A DNA stretch of 64,000 nucleotides from Thermonema lapsum (GTDB taxonomy: Bacteria; Bacteroidota; Bacteroidia; Cytophagales; Thermonemataceae): assembly GCF_011761635.1 (NCBI RefSeq), contig NZ_JAASRN010000001.1, positions 577,749-641,748 on the forward strand. Direction: 5' to 3'. Position numbers and translations under genes: made by a program. Positions 53,499 through 63,094 of this stretch are shown in pieces. Below the pieces are notes generated by a model. It did not search any database, was not told the DNA's origin, and saw only the letters and a list, made by a program, of their open reading frames with translations. Position 1 is the first letter of the stretch, and the number at the start of each line of letters is the position of its first letter.

Positions 53499-54008
53499 CT
53501 AAACATCCAGTTCTTCGTCCAATTCTTGTTGCTGACGGTAAATTTTTTCTTTCAAAGCCGCTTTAAAATCTTCGAGGCGGCGGGCAAGGGTTTCATCAAA
53601 AGCAGCCAATATCTGACTTGCCAAAATAGCTGCATTGCGTGCGCCGTCGAGGGCTACCGTCGCTACGGGCACGCCCGCAGGCATCTGCAAAATAGATAAG
53701 ACCGAATCCCATCCGTCTATGGAATTGCGTGATTTGATAGGCACCCCAATGACCGGCAAAGTAGTGAGCGAAGCCACCATGCCCGGTAAATGAGCCGCTC
53801 CACCGGCACCGGCTATAATCACACGAATGCCACGCCCACGGGCTTGGCGAGCATAATCGAACATGCGTTCGGGCGTGCGATGTGCCGACACAATTTGCAC
53901 TTCATAAGGCACTTGCATTTCTTCCAAAAAAGAAGCTGCTTCCTTCATCACCTGCCAATCGGACTTGCTGCCCATGATGATGCCTACTTTGGGTTGAATG
54001 TCTTTCAT
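53499..54008 (-). CDS. purE: 5-(carboxyamino)imidazole ribonucleotide mutase
   Basis: 169 residues. [31 protein letters not shown] and [17 protein letters not shown] are PurE signatures, and the length is normal for class I. It converts N5-CAIR to CAIR in purine synthesis. The purK partner is not in the window. Confidence 0.95.
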   Translation of the reverse strand: MKDIQPKVGIIMGSKSDWQVMKEAASFLEEMQVPYEVQIVSAHRTPERMFDYARQARGRGIRVIIAGAGGAAHLPGMVASLTTLPVIGVPIKSRNSIDGWDSVLSILQMPAGVPVATVALDGARNAAILASQILAAFDETLARRLEDFKAALKEKIYRQQQELDEELDV

Positions 54009-54038
54009 AACGTATAAACATTGATGAATGTGAGTTGC

Positions 54039-54530
54039 TTATGCTGTTTCGAGCCCTTTCAGATAGTCCTCTACCTGTGTGGGGGTCATGCGACAGTTCA
54101 CCCACTCGGCATCGAAGGTTACTGGCATGCGTTTGTAAAAGCGAATGGCGGGCTCGTTCCATGCCAACACCTGCCACGCCACGCGCCCCACATGGGCAGC
54201 TTTTGCCAGACGCAACGCCTCATCGAAAAGCCGTTTGCCAATGCCCTGCCCTCGTGCGCTTTCTTTTACCACGATGTCTTCTATATAAAACACACGCCCT
54301 TTCCAAGTGGAATAAGGAAAGCAATACAGCAAAATGCCAACGACCTCAGCTGCCTGCTCTGCCACCAAACAGCCAAAATAACCATGAACGAAGTCGTGCT
54401 TGAGCTGCTCCAGCGTGTTGGTGTGCTCGTGGGCAGCCCTTTCGTAGGCTGCCAGCTCGGCAATCAAGGCATGCACTGCCGGCATATCGTCAAGCATGGC
54501 GGCTCTTATAGTACAAACACCTGTTTTCAT
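54039..54530 (-). CDS. GNAT N-acetyltransferase (SSAT/thialysine-type)
   Basis: 163 residues from ATG 54530 (MKTGVCTIRAAML). Motif A IEDIVVKESARGQGIGKRLFDEALRLA binds acetyl-CoA. The overall layout (AELAAYERAAHEH, then FYIEDIVV, WQVLAWNEPAIRFYKRM) matches the diamine/spermidine and thialysine acetyltransferase branch. The acceptor is probably a polyamine or lysine analogue. It precedes purE with a 30-nt gap. Confidence 0.88.
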   Translation of the reverse strand: MKTGVCTIRAAMLDDMPAVHALIAELAAYERAAHEHTNTLEQLKHDFVHGYFGCLVAEQAAEVVGILLYCFPYSTWKGRVFYIEDIVVKESARGQGIGKRLFDEALRLAKAAHVGRVAWQVLAWNEPAIRFYKRMPVTFDAEWVNCRMTPTQVEDYLKGLETA

Positions 54531-54665
54531 AATCTGCGATTTCAAAAAATCAAGCCTTCAAATCTACAACATTTCGACAGGCTAAGAAAAACGTTTGCGC
54601 AAGCTTTTGGCAGCAAAAAGCAAAGTAGGCTTCGAAAAAGACTTCTTTTCACGCAAAGAAAGCCC

Positions 54666-54673
54666 TACCTTTG
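54666..54673 (+). promoter_or_regulatory. -7 promoter element of rsmI
   Basis: TACCTTTG matches TAnnTTTG, 27 nt before the ATG at 54700. It makes the longer upstream frame unlikely. Confidence 0.6.
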
Positions 54674-54699
54674 CAAAAACATTCAAGCAATTGCATCTT

Positions 54700-55440
54700 A
54701 TGGCTGAACAGCAACCCGCTCTTGCCGCCCTTACAGTGGTGCCTACGCCCATCGGCAATTTACAAGACATGACCTTCCGAGCTGTGGAAGTGCTCAAGAG
54801 TGTAGATGCCATCCTTGCCGAAGACACGCGCAACACCAAAAAGCTGTTGCAGCATTTCGATATTCAAAAACCTGTGCAGAGCTACCACGCCCACAACGAG
54901 CACGCCCAAATCAGCCGCTTGATTGCCCGCATGCAGCAGGGCGAACGGCTTGCCTTGGTTTCGGATGCAGGCACCCCAGCCATTTCCGACCCGGGTTTTT
55001 TGCTGGTGCGTGCTTGCGTGCAAGCGGGGCTGTCTGTGGAGTGCCTGCCCGGGGCTACCGCTTTTGTGCCTGCGCTGGTGCAATCGGGGCTGCCTTGTGA
55101 GCGCTTTGTGTTTGAGGGTTTTTTGCCTCACAAAAAAGGGCGCCAAACGCGCTTGCAAGAGCTGGCAAACGAAAGCCGCACCATTGTGCTGTATGAGTCG
55201 CCGCATCGCCTGCTCAAGACCCTACAGCAGCTCAAAGAGCACTTTGGGGGCGAGCGTCCCATAGCCGTCGTGCGCGAAATCAGTAAATTGTTTGCAGAAA
55301 CCGTGCGCGGCAGCATCGATTCGGTGCTTGCCCACTATGCGCAAGGCGGCACCATCAAAGGCGAATTTGTATTGGTAATAGGCGGCGTTGAAAAACCAAA
55401 AGCAAAAACAAACACGACCTCCCGTTATGATGACAACTAA
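54700..55440 (+). CDS. rsmI: 16S rRNA C1402 2'-O-methyltransferase
   Basis: 246 residues from ATG 54700. Tetrapyrrole-methylase fold: VVPTPIGNLQDMTFRA, DAILAEDTRNTKKLLQHF, LVSDAGTPAISDPGFLLV, LPGATAFVPALVQSGLP and FEGFLPHKKGRQ. RsmI methylates the ribose of C1402 in the decoding centre, next to the RsmH site. Its usual Bacteroidota length is about 220-250. An in-frame extension upstream crosses the promoter and is rejected. Confidence 0.94.
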   Translation: MAEQQPALAALTVVPTPIGNLQDMTFRAVEVLKSVDAILAEDTRNTKKLLQHFDIQKPVQSYHAHNEHAQISRLIARMQQGERLALVSDAGTPAISDPGFLLVRACVQAGLSVECLPGATAFVPALVQSGLPCERFVFEGFLPHKKGRQTRLQELANESRTIVLYESPHRLLKTLQQLKEHFGGERPIAVVREISKLFAETVRGSIDSVLAHYAQGGTIKGEFVLVIGGVEKPKAKTNTTSRYDDN

Positions 55441-55502
55441 ATTCGTGTTAAATTGCCGCTGCCTTTTTTGCGCATAGTGAAATCTTTAAAACAACGAGGG
55501 GG

Positions 55503-56462
55503 ATGATTCGCATTTTTTACCTCAACGAAGCACAAGAAATCAAATGGGTGAAGCTCAACAATCCAGAAACTGAAATCCAAGACTTTCAAAACGTTATATG
55601 GATTGACCTGCAATCGCCCAGCGAGCAGGAAAAACGCACAGTAGAAGAGCTCTACGGAATTGAATTTTTCACCCCTCAAGAAGCCGCCGAAATCGAAAGT
55701 AGCTCGCGTTACTATGAAGACCAACGAGTCATAGAAGCCAACAACACCTTCGTGGTCTATGAAAACAAATTCTACGTAGCACGGCAGGTGTCTTTCATCT
55801 TGAAAAACGGCATTTTATTTACCCTGCGCAACAACGACTTCAAAGCCTTTGCCGACGTGGTGCGCCGACTCAAGACCATGTCGCCCGGTTATATTACCCG
55901 CGGCACACAAATCTGGATGATGATACTGGAAACACGCATCGACTTGGATGCTGACTTCATCGAGTATTTGAGCCGAGTAACCAACCACATCAGTAAGAAA
56001 ATCATCCGAGACAAAGAATATCAAGAAGAAATACTGCTCAAACTTACCGAACTGCAAGAAAACACCATCCTTATCCGCGAAAGCATCATAGACAAACAGC
56101 GGGTAGTATCCTCTCTGCTCAAAAGCACCATGATTCCAGACGAAGAAAAAGAGCGTCTGCGCATTGTTATCAAAGACATCAATTCGCTGCTTCAACACGC
56201 CGATTTCAGCTTTCAGCGACTCGAATATTTGCAAAATACCTTCCTTGGTTTGGTCAACATAGAGCAAAACCACGTCATCAAGATATTTACGGTGGTAACG
56301 GTAGTTTTCATGCCTCCTACCCTTATTGCCAGCATCTACGGTATGAACTTCGAGTTCATGCCTGAAATTAAGTGGACCTACGGTTACCCCCTCTCACTGG
56401 GCTTGATGCTTGTCTCTTCTCTTGTGTTTTTGTGGTATTTTAAACGGAAGAAATGGCTCTAA
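55503..56462 (+). CDS. corA: CorA-type Mg2+/Co2+ channel
   Basis: 319 residues. Long soluble N-terminal domain, then two C-terminal transmembrane helices (about 258-280 and 293-311) flanking the pore motif YGMNFEF. Length and GMN motif match CorA; selection between magnesium, cobalt and nickel cannot be read. It follows rsmI by 62 nt on the same strand. Confidence 0.93.
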   Translation: MIRIFYLNEAQEIKWVKLNNPETEIQDFQNVIWIDLQSPSEQEKRTVEELYGIEFFTPQEAAEIESSSRYYEDQRVIEANNTFVVYENKFYVARQVSFILKNGILFTLRNNDFKAFADVVRRLKTMSPGYITRGTQIWMMILETRIDLDADFIEYLSRVTNHISKKIIRDKEYQEEILLKLTELQENTILIRESIIDKQRVVSSLLKSTMIPDEEKERLRIVIKDINSLLQHADFSFQRLEYLQNTFLGLVNIEQNHVIKIFTVVTVVFMPPTLIASIYGMNFEFMPEIKWTYGYPLSLGLMLVSSLVFLWYFKRKKWL

Positions 56463-57031
56463 AAAGCTGAAGTTGGCGAAAGAATAATTTTTATATCCAA
56501 AAAATGTGAGCATTTTCTTTGGGTTGGGCATCTATTTTGCCTATATTGGTTTGTAGGCAAACCGTCATTTATTCTATGCAAAGACTTCTTTTTGTCTTCT
56601 TTCTGCCGGTGAGCTTTTCTCAGAACAAAACACCGCCGGCAAACTAAGCCAAACCGTTGGCGCATGCGCTTTGTACTTGCCTCTCCGACCAATTCGAAAG
56701 CAGACGCCCCGCTATTCAGATATACACAAAAGACAAGCTGAAATAGAGAGAAGCCAAAGTCGCCCCCTATTCAGTGAAAAAATGCCCAATGTGCCCGCCA
56801 TAGGTTAGCCAAAAGTGCACAGCGTATGCAAGACCTCAGCAAACGCCCGGCAGTGGAGCGCTGTGCTCAACGGGTGCAAGATGGTAGCATAAGCCATGAG
56901 CAAGCAATTGACTTTCAAATGCATTATGAATGCTTCTGCCTGCAGCCTTATGCCTACATCTATGCTAATAAAACAAAAACCGAAAGAAACCGAACAAACT
57001 TAATTTCTCATCTCCTCAAAACACAAAGTTT
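56463..57031. other. Intergenic stretch without a recognised gene
   Basis: About 570 nt between corA and the Cys-repeat gene. A 76-codon frame at 56826 has no family support and overlaps the next gene's start. A GC-rich inverted repeat (GCCGGTG / CACCGCCGGC, about 56615-56642) is visible. Nothing more could be identified. Confidence 0.4.
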
Positions 57032-57856
57032 ATGCAAAGTATCCTTTTTTCCTTAGCTCTCAGCCTCATGGTTTTGGTATGTACACCTATGCAGGCACAA
57101 AACATTCGCCAACTGATTGATAAAGCTTGCGAATGCATCGATAAAGAAGTAAAACAATACCATCGAGTCATCGTGCAATACATGTACGATTATGTGGACC
57201 TGGGCGAAGAAACCGCGGCGCGCAACCTCAAAGCGCGCTATAACCAGCTCAGCGCTCAAGAGCAAAAAAAGGTAGAACAAGACATCGACGCTTTGAGAGA
57301 CAAATTCAAGAGCGTAGTAAGCAGCTGTCTGGGCAAAATCAAAGAAATGAACTTATCTGATGCTCAAATAGAGGTAATCAAGCAAGAACTGAATGAAAAA
57401 AAACAATGCCATCCCTTAGTTTATTATATTACCACCAACAGTAATAGCGAAAAAGAGGAAGAAGACAGCCCTCCTGCCATTGACCCCAACCAAAAGGCAA
57501 CTGACCTTGCCGAAAGCATATGCGATTGTGCCTACAAGAAGATAGACAAACTGCATCCCATCGTGCAAGAGCTTTTGGTTGAACTCATAGACCTCGACAA
57601 CACCGACCACATCATAAACAATTATAAGCGTCGCTACGACAAACTCAAGGAGCAAGAAAAAGAACAGGTATCGCGAGACCTTTCCTACGTGCAGAGTTCT
57701 GCCTTTAAGGATTATATCTACGAGTGCCTGAGTGTAGTGAATGCTTTGGATGAAACAGCTTACAATGCACTATTAAATGCCATTAAAGAAGAGCCATATT
57801 GCAAAAAAATGCTTGGCGCCATTACGCTCGTCATTGCTTTGCACGAAAAGGAATAG
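57032..57856 (+). CDS. Secreted protein with two Cys-containing helical repeats
   Basis: 274 residues. Signal peptide (about 1-22, ending PMQAQ). The mature protein contains two related halves, each starting with a CxC pair (KACECIDKE and SICDCAYKK), followed by a helical stretch with KxRYxxLxxQE (KARYNQLSAQEQKK and KRRYDKLKEQEKEQ) and later Cys (SSCLG, YECLSVV), ending in a Cys-containing loop (KKQCHPL, EPYCKKM). The halves look like an internal duplication and each may form disulfides. Function is unknown; no recognised domain. Confidence 0.65.
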   Translation: MQSILFSLALSLMVLVCTPMQAQNIRQLIDKACECIDKEVKQYHRVIVQYMYDYVDLGEETAARNLKARYNQLSAQEQKKVEQDIDALRDKFKSVVSSCLGKIKEMNLSDAQIEVIKQELNEKKQCHPLVYYITTNSNSEKEEEDSPPAIDPNQKATDLAESICDCAYKKIDKLHPIVQELLVELIDLDNTDHIINNYKRRYDKLKEQEKEQVSRDLSYVQSSAFKDYIYECLSVVNALDETAYNALLNAIKEEPYCKKMLGAITLVIALHEKE

Positions 57857-57895
57857 AATAAAAAGTAGCCTTGAAAAAGTGAACCCACACGAAAG

Positions 57896-57937
57896 AAAAA
57901 GCCTGCCTTTGCTCATAGACAGCAAAAGCAGGCTTTT
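57896..57937. terminator. Bidirectional terminator
   Basis: A long stem (AAAGCCTGCCTTTGCT / AGCAAAAGCAGGCTTT, one mismatch) between convergent genes, with A and T runs on the two sides. Confidence 0.88.
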
Positions 57938-57968
57938 CTACTAACAGATGCATACCCTGTATGTTGGC

Positions 57969-59777
57969 TTAAAGGATAACCTCTTTTTCTTCGGGCAGCG
58001 TCAAGAAGACATCATCCATAAGGCGAGTAGCAAGCCATTTGGTTTTAGGCAATTCGTAATGGAAGAAGAAACGCATGGTATGCAGCTTACTTTCATAGAA
58101 ACGCTCCGATTCTTCGTCTAAGCCGCCGGCAACCAACTTTTGCTTAGCAGTTACTGCCATCTTCAGCCACATCCACGCCACCACAATCAGGCTCGACATC
58201 TCCATAAACAAAACGGCATCTGCCATGTAGCGCTCCACATCGCCCTTCATGGCATAGCCCATCAGTTTTTGCATGACTTGCTGCAGACGCCCCATCTCCT
58301 TTTGCAGAAGCTCTGCATAGGATTTTAGGTCGTCGAAGGTGAGCGCTGCCTGCAGGGTTTGACCTATTTCTTCGGTCAACAACATAGCAGCCTTGCCATT
58401 CTTGGCAACGATTTTGCGCCCCAGCAAGTCCAACGATTGAATACCGGTGGTTCCCTCGTAAATGGTGGTGATGCGTATGTCGCGATACATCTGCTCAAGT
58501 GAGAAATCGGTAGTGTATCCGTAACCGCCCAGCACCTGCAATCCTGCACTTACCGACTGGATGCCATACTCCGAAGGGTAGGTCTTGACTATGGGCGTAA
58601 GCAGGTCGAGCAACAACTGATAACGTTCGCGCTCCTCGCCTTCGGTTACCTCCAGCATATCGGCATAGAAAGCGGCTTGTGCCGTCAGCATCAAGGCACC
58701 TTCGCTCACTGCCTTTTGAAAAAGCAGCATGCGGCGCACGTCCGGATGGTTGATGATGAGCGTCTGCGGCGTGGTCTTTTGGTCTTTTTCACTCAGGCGA
58801 CGCCCCTGCGGACGCTCATGCGCATATTTCAACGAAGCGTGATAAGCCATAGAAGCAATGGCTGCCGACATGATGCCCACGCCTATGCGTGCCTCGTTCA
58901 TCATTTGGAACATGTATTTCAAGCCTTGATGCGGCTCACCTACCAGCCAACCGTAGCAGTTGTCTTTGTCGCCAGCAACAAAGTGCACGGCGGGGGTGCA
59001 TTTCTGCCCCATCTTGTGGTAAATAGCAGCAGTAACCACATCGTTGTCCACGAGTTGCCCGTTTTCTATGCGATACTTGGGCACGATGAAAAGCGAAATG
59101 CCTTTGGTACCTGCCGGTGCCCCATCGATGCGCGCCAGCATCAAGTGCACCACATTTTCGGCACCTTCGTAGTCGCCTGCCGAAATGAATATTTTCTGCC
59201 CCTTGATTTTATACACACCTTCTTGGTCTGTAGGGCTTGCCGAGCTGACGATATCGGACAACGAGCTGCCAGCTTGCGGCTCGGTAAGTGCCATGGTGCC
59301 TTGCCACTCTCCCGACAACATCTTGGGCAGGTAAATGTCCTTCAGTTCTTGTTTAGCGAAATTTTTTATCAGACGAGCGGCACCGGTAGTCAAGCCTACA
59401 AACATGGTAGCCCCGTTGTTGGCTGCCCCTTGAATATAGTTCATTGCCATCTGCAACAGGTGCGGCAGTTGTTGCCCTCCGTCTTCATACGAGAAAGTGG
59501 CACCAATCATGCCGGCTTCGCCCATGGCTTTCACATATTCCAAAATAACCGGGTGCACCTTTACCTTGCCGTCCACAAAGTCGGACTCCTGCTTGTCCAT
59601 CTCACGATAATTGGGATACAACAAACGGTCTGCTATCTGTTTGGCTGCCTCTATGACCATATCGAACGAGCTGCGGTCATGGTCTTTATAGTGCTCGTAC
59701 TGAGTAAGTTGCTCTGCATTCAGAACGTCATACAAAACGAATTGCAGGCTTTTGAGGTCCACATATCTTTCTTCCAT
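57969..59777 (-). CDS. Acyl-CoA dehydrogenase, long form
   Basis: 602 residues, with the usual FAD-dependent core plus about 120 extra C-terminal residues (acyl-CoA dehydrogenase C-terminal-type domain). Seen: GTMALTEPQAGSSLSDIVSSA, IFISAGDYEGAEN, CTPAVHFVAGD, MMNEARIGVGIMSAAIA and RITTIYEGTTGIQSLDLLGRKI, where the Glu of the YEGT segment serves as catalytic base. It starts fatty-acid beta-oxidation by making the 2,3-double bond. Chain-length range is unknown. A near-consensus TAACTTTC lies 26 nt upstream. Confidence 0.92.
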   Translation of the reverse strand: MEERYVDLKSLQFVLYDVLNAEQLTQYEHYKDHDRSSFDMVIEAAKQIADRLLYPNYREMDKQESDFVDGKVKVHPVILEYVKAMGEAGMIGATFSYEDGGQQLPHLLQMAMNYIQGAANNGATMFVGLTTGAARLIKNFAKQELKDIYLPKMLSGEWQGTMALTEPQAGSSLSDIVSSASPTDQEGVYKIKGQKIFISAGDYEGAENVVHLMLARIDGAPAGTKGISLFIVPKYRIENGQLVDNDVVTAAIYHKMGQKCTPAVHFVAGDKDNCYGWLVGEPHQGLKYMFQMMNEARIGVGIMSAAIASMAYHASLKYAHERPQGRRLSEKDQKTTPQTLIINHPDVRRMLLFQKAVSEGALMLTAQAAFYADMLEVTEGEERERYQLLLDLLTPIVKTYPSEYGIQSVSAGLQVLGGYGYTTDFSLEQMYRDIRITTIYEGTTGIQSLDLLGRKIVAKNGKAAMLLTEEIGQTLQAALTFDDLKSYAELLQKEMGRLQQVMQKLMGYAMKGDVERYMADAVLFMEMSSLIVVAWMWLKMAVTAKQKLVAGGLDEESERFYESKLHTMRFFFHYELPKTKWLATRLMDDVFLTLPEEKEVIL

Positions 59778-59816
59778 GTTGTTGGTAGGTTTAGTGCTTG
59801 TGCGAAAGTTAGCAAA

Positions 59817-60476
59817 TCAAGAAGAGAATTTCAATATTTGGTCATTTTCAATAATAAATTTTCCTTTTTGCGGATTTTGCGCGCAACGATACATAGCCCA
59901 AGCCACGCGCTCGGCTTCTACTGGACGATAAGGTAGCGGTATGAGCGGGCGGAAGAAAACCGATAAACGGGCGCTGATTTGTTCTACCGGGCGCGACTCG
60001 CGGCGTTGCCCCAACAGCAAAGAAGGACGAAACAGGTAAAGACTTTCAAAGCCTATTTGAGCCAAAGCTTCTTCTACTGCTCCTTTCACTCTATTGTAAA
60101 AGAAAACAGAGTGTTTGTTTGCGCCCATAGCCGTAACCACAAAGAAGCGGCGGCATCCGTGTGTATGAGCCCAACGCGCAAAAGCAAGCACGTAGTCGTA
60201 GTCCACTCTGCGAAAGGCTTCTTTTGAGCCGGCTTTTTTCATGGTGGTGCCCAAGCAACAAAAGGCTTCATTGAGCGGGGCATCCAAGGGAAGCGCCTCT
60301 ATTTGTTCCCAATCGACAAGCAAAGGGCTCACCCCTCCGGGCAAATCGGTTGCCCGCCTAACGAGCGCCCACACTTTTGCATAAGCCTCACTTTTTCCTA
60401 ATAATTGGCAGAGGTAATTGCCTGTTAAGCCTGTAGCGCCGGCAACGGCTGCTTGCTTTTTTTCCATAACCAACAT
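59817..60476 (-). CDS. NAD(P)-binding oxidoreductase, HTATIP2-like
   Basis: 219 residues. Rossmann loop AAVAGATGLTGNYLC at the N-terminus, then CCLGTTMKKAGSKEAFRRVDYDY, VVTAMGANKHSVFFYNRVKG with the Tyr-x3-Lys-like YNRVK, and SLYLFRPSLLLGQRRESRP. These match atypical short-chain dehydrogenases of the HTATIP2/YbjT group. Substrate unknown. It lies 69 nt downstream of dut on the same strand. A second ATG at 60467 is an alternative start. Confidence 0.85.
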   Translation of the reverse strand: MLVMEKKQAAVAGATGLTGNYLCQLLGKSEAYAKVWALVRRATDLPGGVSPLLVDWEQIEALPLDAPLNEAFCCLGTTMKKAGSKEAFRRVDYDYVLAFARWAHTHGCRRFFVVTAMGANKHSVFFYNRVKGAVEEALAQIGFESLYLFRPSLLLGQRRESRPVEQISARLSVFFRPLIPLPYRPVEAERVAWAMYRCAQNPQKGKFIIENDQILKFSS

Positions 60477-60545
60477 GTTTTTTCATAGAAAACCAAACGA
60501 CAAGCAAAAGCTTGCCGGCAAAGCTTTTGGTTGCAAAGAAGAAGG

Positions 60546-60983
60546 CTATTGGATGCCTGTGCTGCCGAAGCCACCTTCGCCCCTTTCGGTTGCTGTGAGC
60601 GTTTCGACCGGCTCCCATTCGACCTGTTCATAACGGGCAACCACCAATTGAGCCAGCCGCTCGCCGTCGGCTATGGTATAGGGCTCGTTTGAAAGATTCA
60701 CCACGCCCAGTTTGATTTCGCCGGTATAGTCTGAGTCGAGCGTTCCCACGCCGTTGATAAGCGTGATGCCTTTTTTGATAGAAAGCCCGCTGCGTGCGCG
60801 TATCTGCCCTTCATAGCCTTTAGGTAGCTGCACATACAAGCCAGTGGGGATAAGCGCCCGCTCCAAAGGCTGCAAAGTAAGGGGGGCGTCGAGGTTGGCG
60901 CGCAAGTCCATGCCTGCCGAGCCCACAGTGGCATAAGAAGGCAAAGGGTGTTTCGATTTGTTGACAATTTTGACTTTGAGCAT
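60546..60983 (-). CDS. dut: dUTP diphosphatase
   Basis: 145 residues, trimeric dUTPase. All five motifs are visible: VGSAGMDLRANL, RARSGLSIKKGI, NGVGTLDSDYTGEIKLGVVN, GERLAQLVV and RGEGGFGSTG. It hydrolyses dUTP to dUMP, keeping uracil out of DNA and feeding thymidylate synthesis. It has a TAGTTTTG promoter 16 nt upstream. Confidence 0.97.
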   Translation of the reverse strand: MLKVKIVNKSKHPLPSYATVGSAGMDLRANLDAPLTLQPLERALIPTGLYVQLPKGYEGQIRARSGLSIKKGITLINGVGTLDSDYTGEIKLGVVNLSNEPYTIADGERLAQLVVARYEQVEWEPVETLTATERGEGGFGSTGIQ

Positions 60984-61535
60984 AGTCCTTTTTTTGAGCC
61001 AAAACTAATGAAAAGCCTGCAGGCAGCCCAAAAAATGGCTTAGGATATAAAAAAGTCTGTTGCTTGACTCGTGGAATCGAAGGGCGGTTTTCCTTTTGTA
61101 AAGAAAAACGATGGTAGCCAGCACGCACATGCTCCAGAATGCCGATACCCCCCTTTCAGCCTCGTCTTCTATTTTTACTTTGGGGCTCTGCATAGCAAGC
61201 CTCCCCAAGCACACAAGCACAGGAATGGCACGACGCTTTGCATGCCAAGAACTTCTTTTCTCGAAGGTGGGGCGATGCGTCGTTGTCATGCGCTTGTTCG
61301 AAAAGCCAGCGCCGCCCCCTCCTCATGAGTCCGTGGTACATCGGATGCACAAACTACCACAAAACGCATGTAGTTGTTTGATGCTTTTTGTACGAGGCAA
61401 GCAAATTCTTTTTATATTCGAAACAAACAAAGCCTAAAGGCATACCACAACGAACACGCAAAGCAGCGTATTCTGCGCCCAATAGTTGGGCTACTTTCGT
61501 AGTGATGTAAACACTAAAAAACGGACAAATTCGAA
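60984..61535. other. Intergenic stretch without a recognised gene
   Basis: About 550 nt between dut and the winged-helix membrane protein. Short frames on both strands lack family support and good starts. The dut promoter lies at its left end. TACTTTCG near 61491, close to the -7 consensus, may serve the gene at 61536. Confidence 0.45.
61000..61007 (-). promoter_or_regulatory. -7 promoter element of dut
   Basis: TAGTTTTG on the minus strand, 16 nt upstream of the ATG, so the leader is very short. Confidence 0.5.
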
Positions 61536-62957
61536 ATGGAAGAACTGAAACAAAAAGTGAAAGCCCTTGAGAAGGTGGTAGAAAAAAACAAGCATCTGAG
61601 CTTGAGCGACGCCGCCGCTCAAAGCGGCTTGCCACTCGACGAGGTGCGTGAAGCTATGCAGTTGCTCATAGAGCGCTATCACTGCCGCCTGCGGGTAACT
61701 CAAGGGGGCGATTTGATTTATGATTTTGGCGACAGCTTGCGCCGCCGCGACCAAAAAACATGGGAAGAACGCTGGGACGAAATCAAAGCTGCTCTATGGA
61801 AAGGCTTTCAGGTGTTCTTTAAAGCATGGATTGCCGTTACTTTGGTCGTCTATTTCGTTATTTTTGTGGTTTTGCTCATTACCGCCTTGCTGGCGCTCAG
61901 CTCTGGCAATCGCGACGACAGAAACCGAGGACCCGACCTCTCGGGCGTGTTCTATATGATTGCGCGCATCTTTCAAGAAATATGGATTTGGAACACCCTC
62001 ACCAATGCCAGCGTTTACCGCCGAGACCCTTACGGCTTCCCCTACAAAACTTACGAGCCGCGCACGGCAACCATAGGCAAGACCAAAAAGAAAAGCTTCA
62101 TTGCCTCGGTTTATGATTTTGTGTTTGGTCCGCCACGCCCCCAAGAAGACCCGCTCAACAACCACAAAGAGTTAGCCGCCTTTGCCCGCCAAAACAAAGG
62201 CATTGTGGTGATGCCCGAAGTGAAAGCCTTGGCAGGTTGGAACGAAGACCAAGCCAATGATTTCTTAACCGAGTGTTTGGTACGCTACGACGGACAAGCC
62301 CGCATATCTGAAAACGGGGTTTTGTATGGCGACTTCGAAGAGCTCACCCGCAGCGTATCGAAAGAGGGCGACCATCCGGTGGTGTGGTATTGGAACGAAT
62401 ACGAAGCCCCCTACGTCTTGACCGGCAACAGCCGATGGCGCAATGTAGGCATCGCTGCTATGAACTTATTCAACTTGCTTTTTGGTGCCTTGTTTGTTAT
62501 TGGCTCCGAGCCCGATCCGATGGCAAGCGGCTTTTGGGCACATACCGATATTTTCTTGGGCTGGGTGCCTTTTTTGTTCTCGGTCATTTTCTTCACAGTG
62601 CCTATCTTGCGTTCATTTTGGGTAAGACGAAAAGAAAAAGAACGCCTGCGCAACAATGTGCGCAAATTGGTCATGAAAAACCTATTCACCCACATCAGCA
62701 GCGGCAACGACACCCTGCCCGAAACGCAACTGCTCCATGACCCTCAAAATAGCATCAAGGCGCCACGGGCAGTAGCCCGCAAGGTAATGAAAGAGCTCAT
62801 TGTGGACTGGCACGGCGAAGCCATAGCACAAAGCAACGGCAGCGTGGTTTACCGCTTCGAGCAGCCAGCTTTTGAGCTGAAAGAAGCCAAGCGCCTGCGT
62901 GCCCAGCGCAACGACGACTTCGACAGCGAAAATACCTATATAGAACTAAAAAGCTGA
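61536..62957 (+). CDS. Membrane protein with three winged-helix-like modules
   Basis: 473 residues. Hydrophobic segments lie at about 92-125, 305-325 and 330-355. Three soluble modules resemble one another: residues about 15-67 (LSDAAAQSGLPLDEVREAM, ending GGDLIYDFG), about 225-275 (VMPEVKALAGWNEDQANDFLTECL, ending NGVLYGDFEEL) and about 410-450 (ending NGSVVYRFEQP). The helix-turn-helix-wing arrangement suggests repeated winged-helix folds on the cytoplasmic side. Bacterial relatives exist but have no known function that can be cited here. It sits next to the CRISPR leader, probably by chance. Confidence 0.7.
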   Translation: MEELKQKVKALEKVVEKNKHLSLSDAAAQSGLPLDEVREAMQLLIERYHCRLRVTQGGDLIYDFGDSLRRRDQKTWEERWDEIKAALWKGFQVFFKAWIAVTLVVYFVIFVVLLITALLALSSGNRDDRNRGPDLSGVFYMIARIFQEIWIWNTLTNASVYRRDPYGFPYKTYEPRTATIGKTKKKSFIASVYDFVFGPPRPQEDPLNNHKELAAFARQNKGIVVMPEVKALAGWNEDQANDFLTECLVRYDGQARISENGVLYGDFEELTRSVSKEGDHPVVWYWNEYEAPYVLTGNSRWRNVGIAAMNLFNLLFGALFVIGSEPDPMASGFWAHTDIFLGWVPFLFSVIFFTVPILRSFWVRRKEKERLRNNVRKLVMKNLFTHISSGNDTLPETQLLHDPQNSIKAPRAVARKVMKELIVDWHGEAIAQSNGSVVYRFEQPAFELKEAKRLRAQRNDDFDSENTYIELKS

Positions 62958-63094
62958 TTATCAGCACATTAAACAAATTCAAGTCGTCGATCGCCTTCTT
63001 TTGGGAAGAAAAAAGCACAGAATCGCGAGTGCTTTTCAGAAAAAACAGCAAGTAAATAGCTGATTATCAATGAATTAACCAAAGTCGTCGAACT
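62952..63094 (+). repeat. Direct repeat pair upstream of the CRISPR leader
   Basis: Copy A (62952-62993) and copy B (63058-63094) share AGCTGATTATCA, then ATTAA, then AAGTCGTCGA. The two flank the terminator above. In copy B the GTCGTCGAA also pairs with TTCGACGAC at 63119-63130 to make a hairpin. Confidence 0.6.
63011..63036 (+). terminator. Terminator of the winged-helix membrane protein gene
   Basis: AAAAGCAC-AGAATCGCGA-GTGCTTTT lies 54 nt after the stop codon. Confidence 0.7.

Noticed and set aside
56826..57056. 76-codon frame upstream of the Cys-repeat gene
   Set aside because: No family, no good ribosome-binding site, and it overlaps the signal peptide of the better-supported gene.
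58677..59936. Long open frame of 419 codons on the plus strand
   Set aside because: It is an antisense frame of the well-supported acyl-CoA dehydrogenase gene, with no start context or family resemblance.
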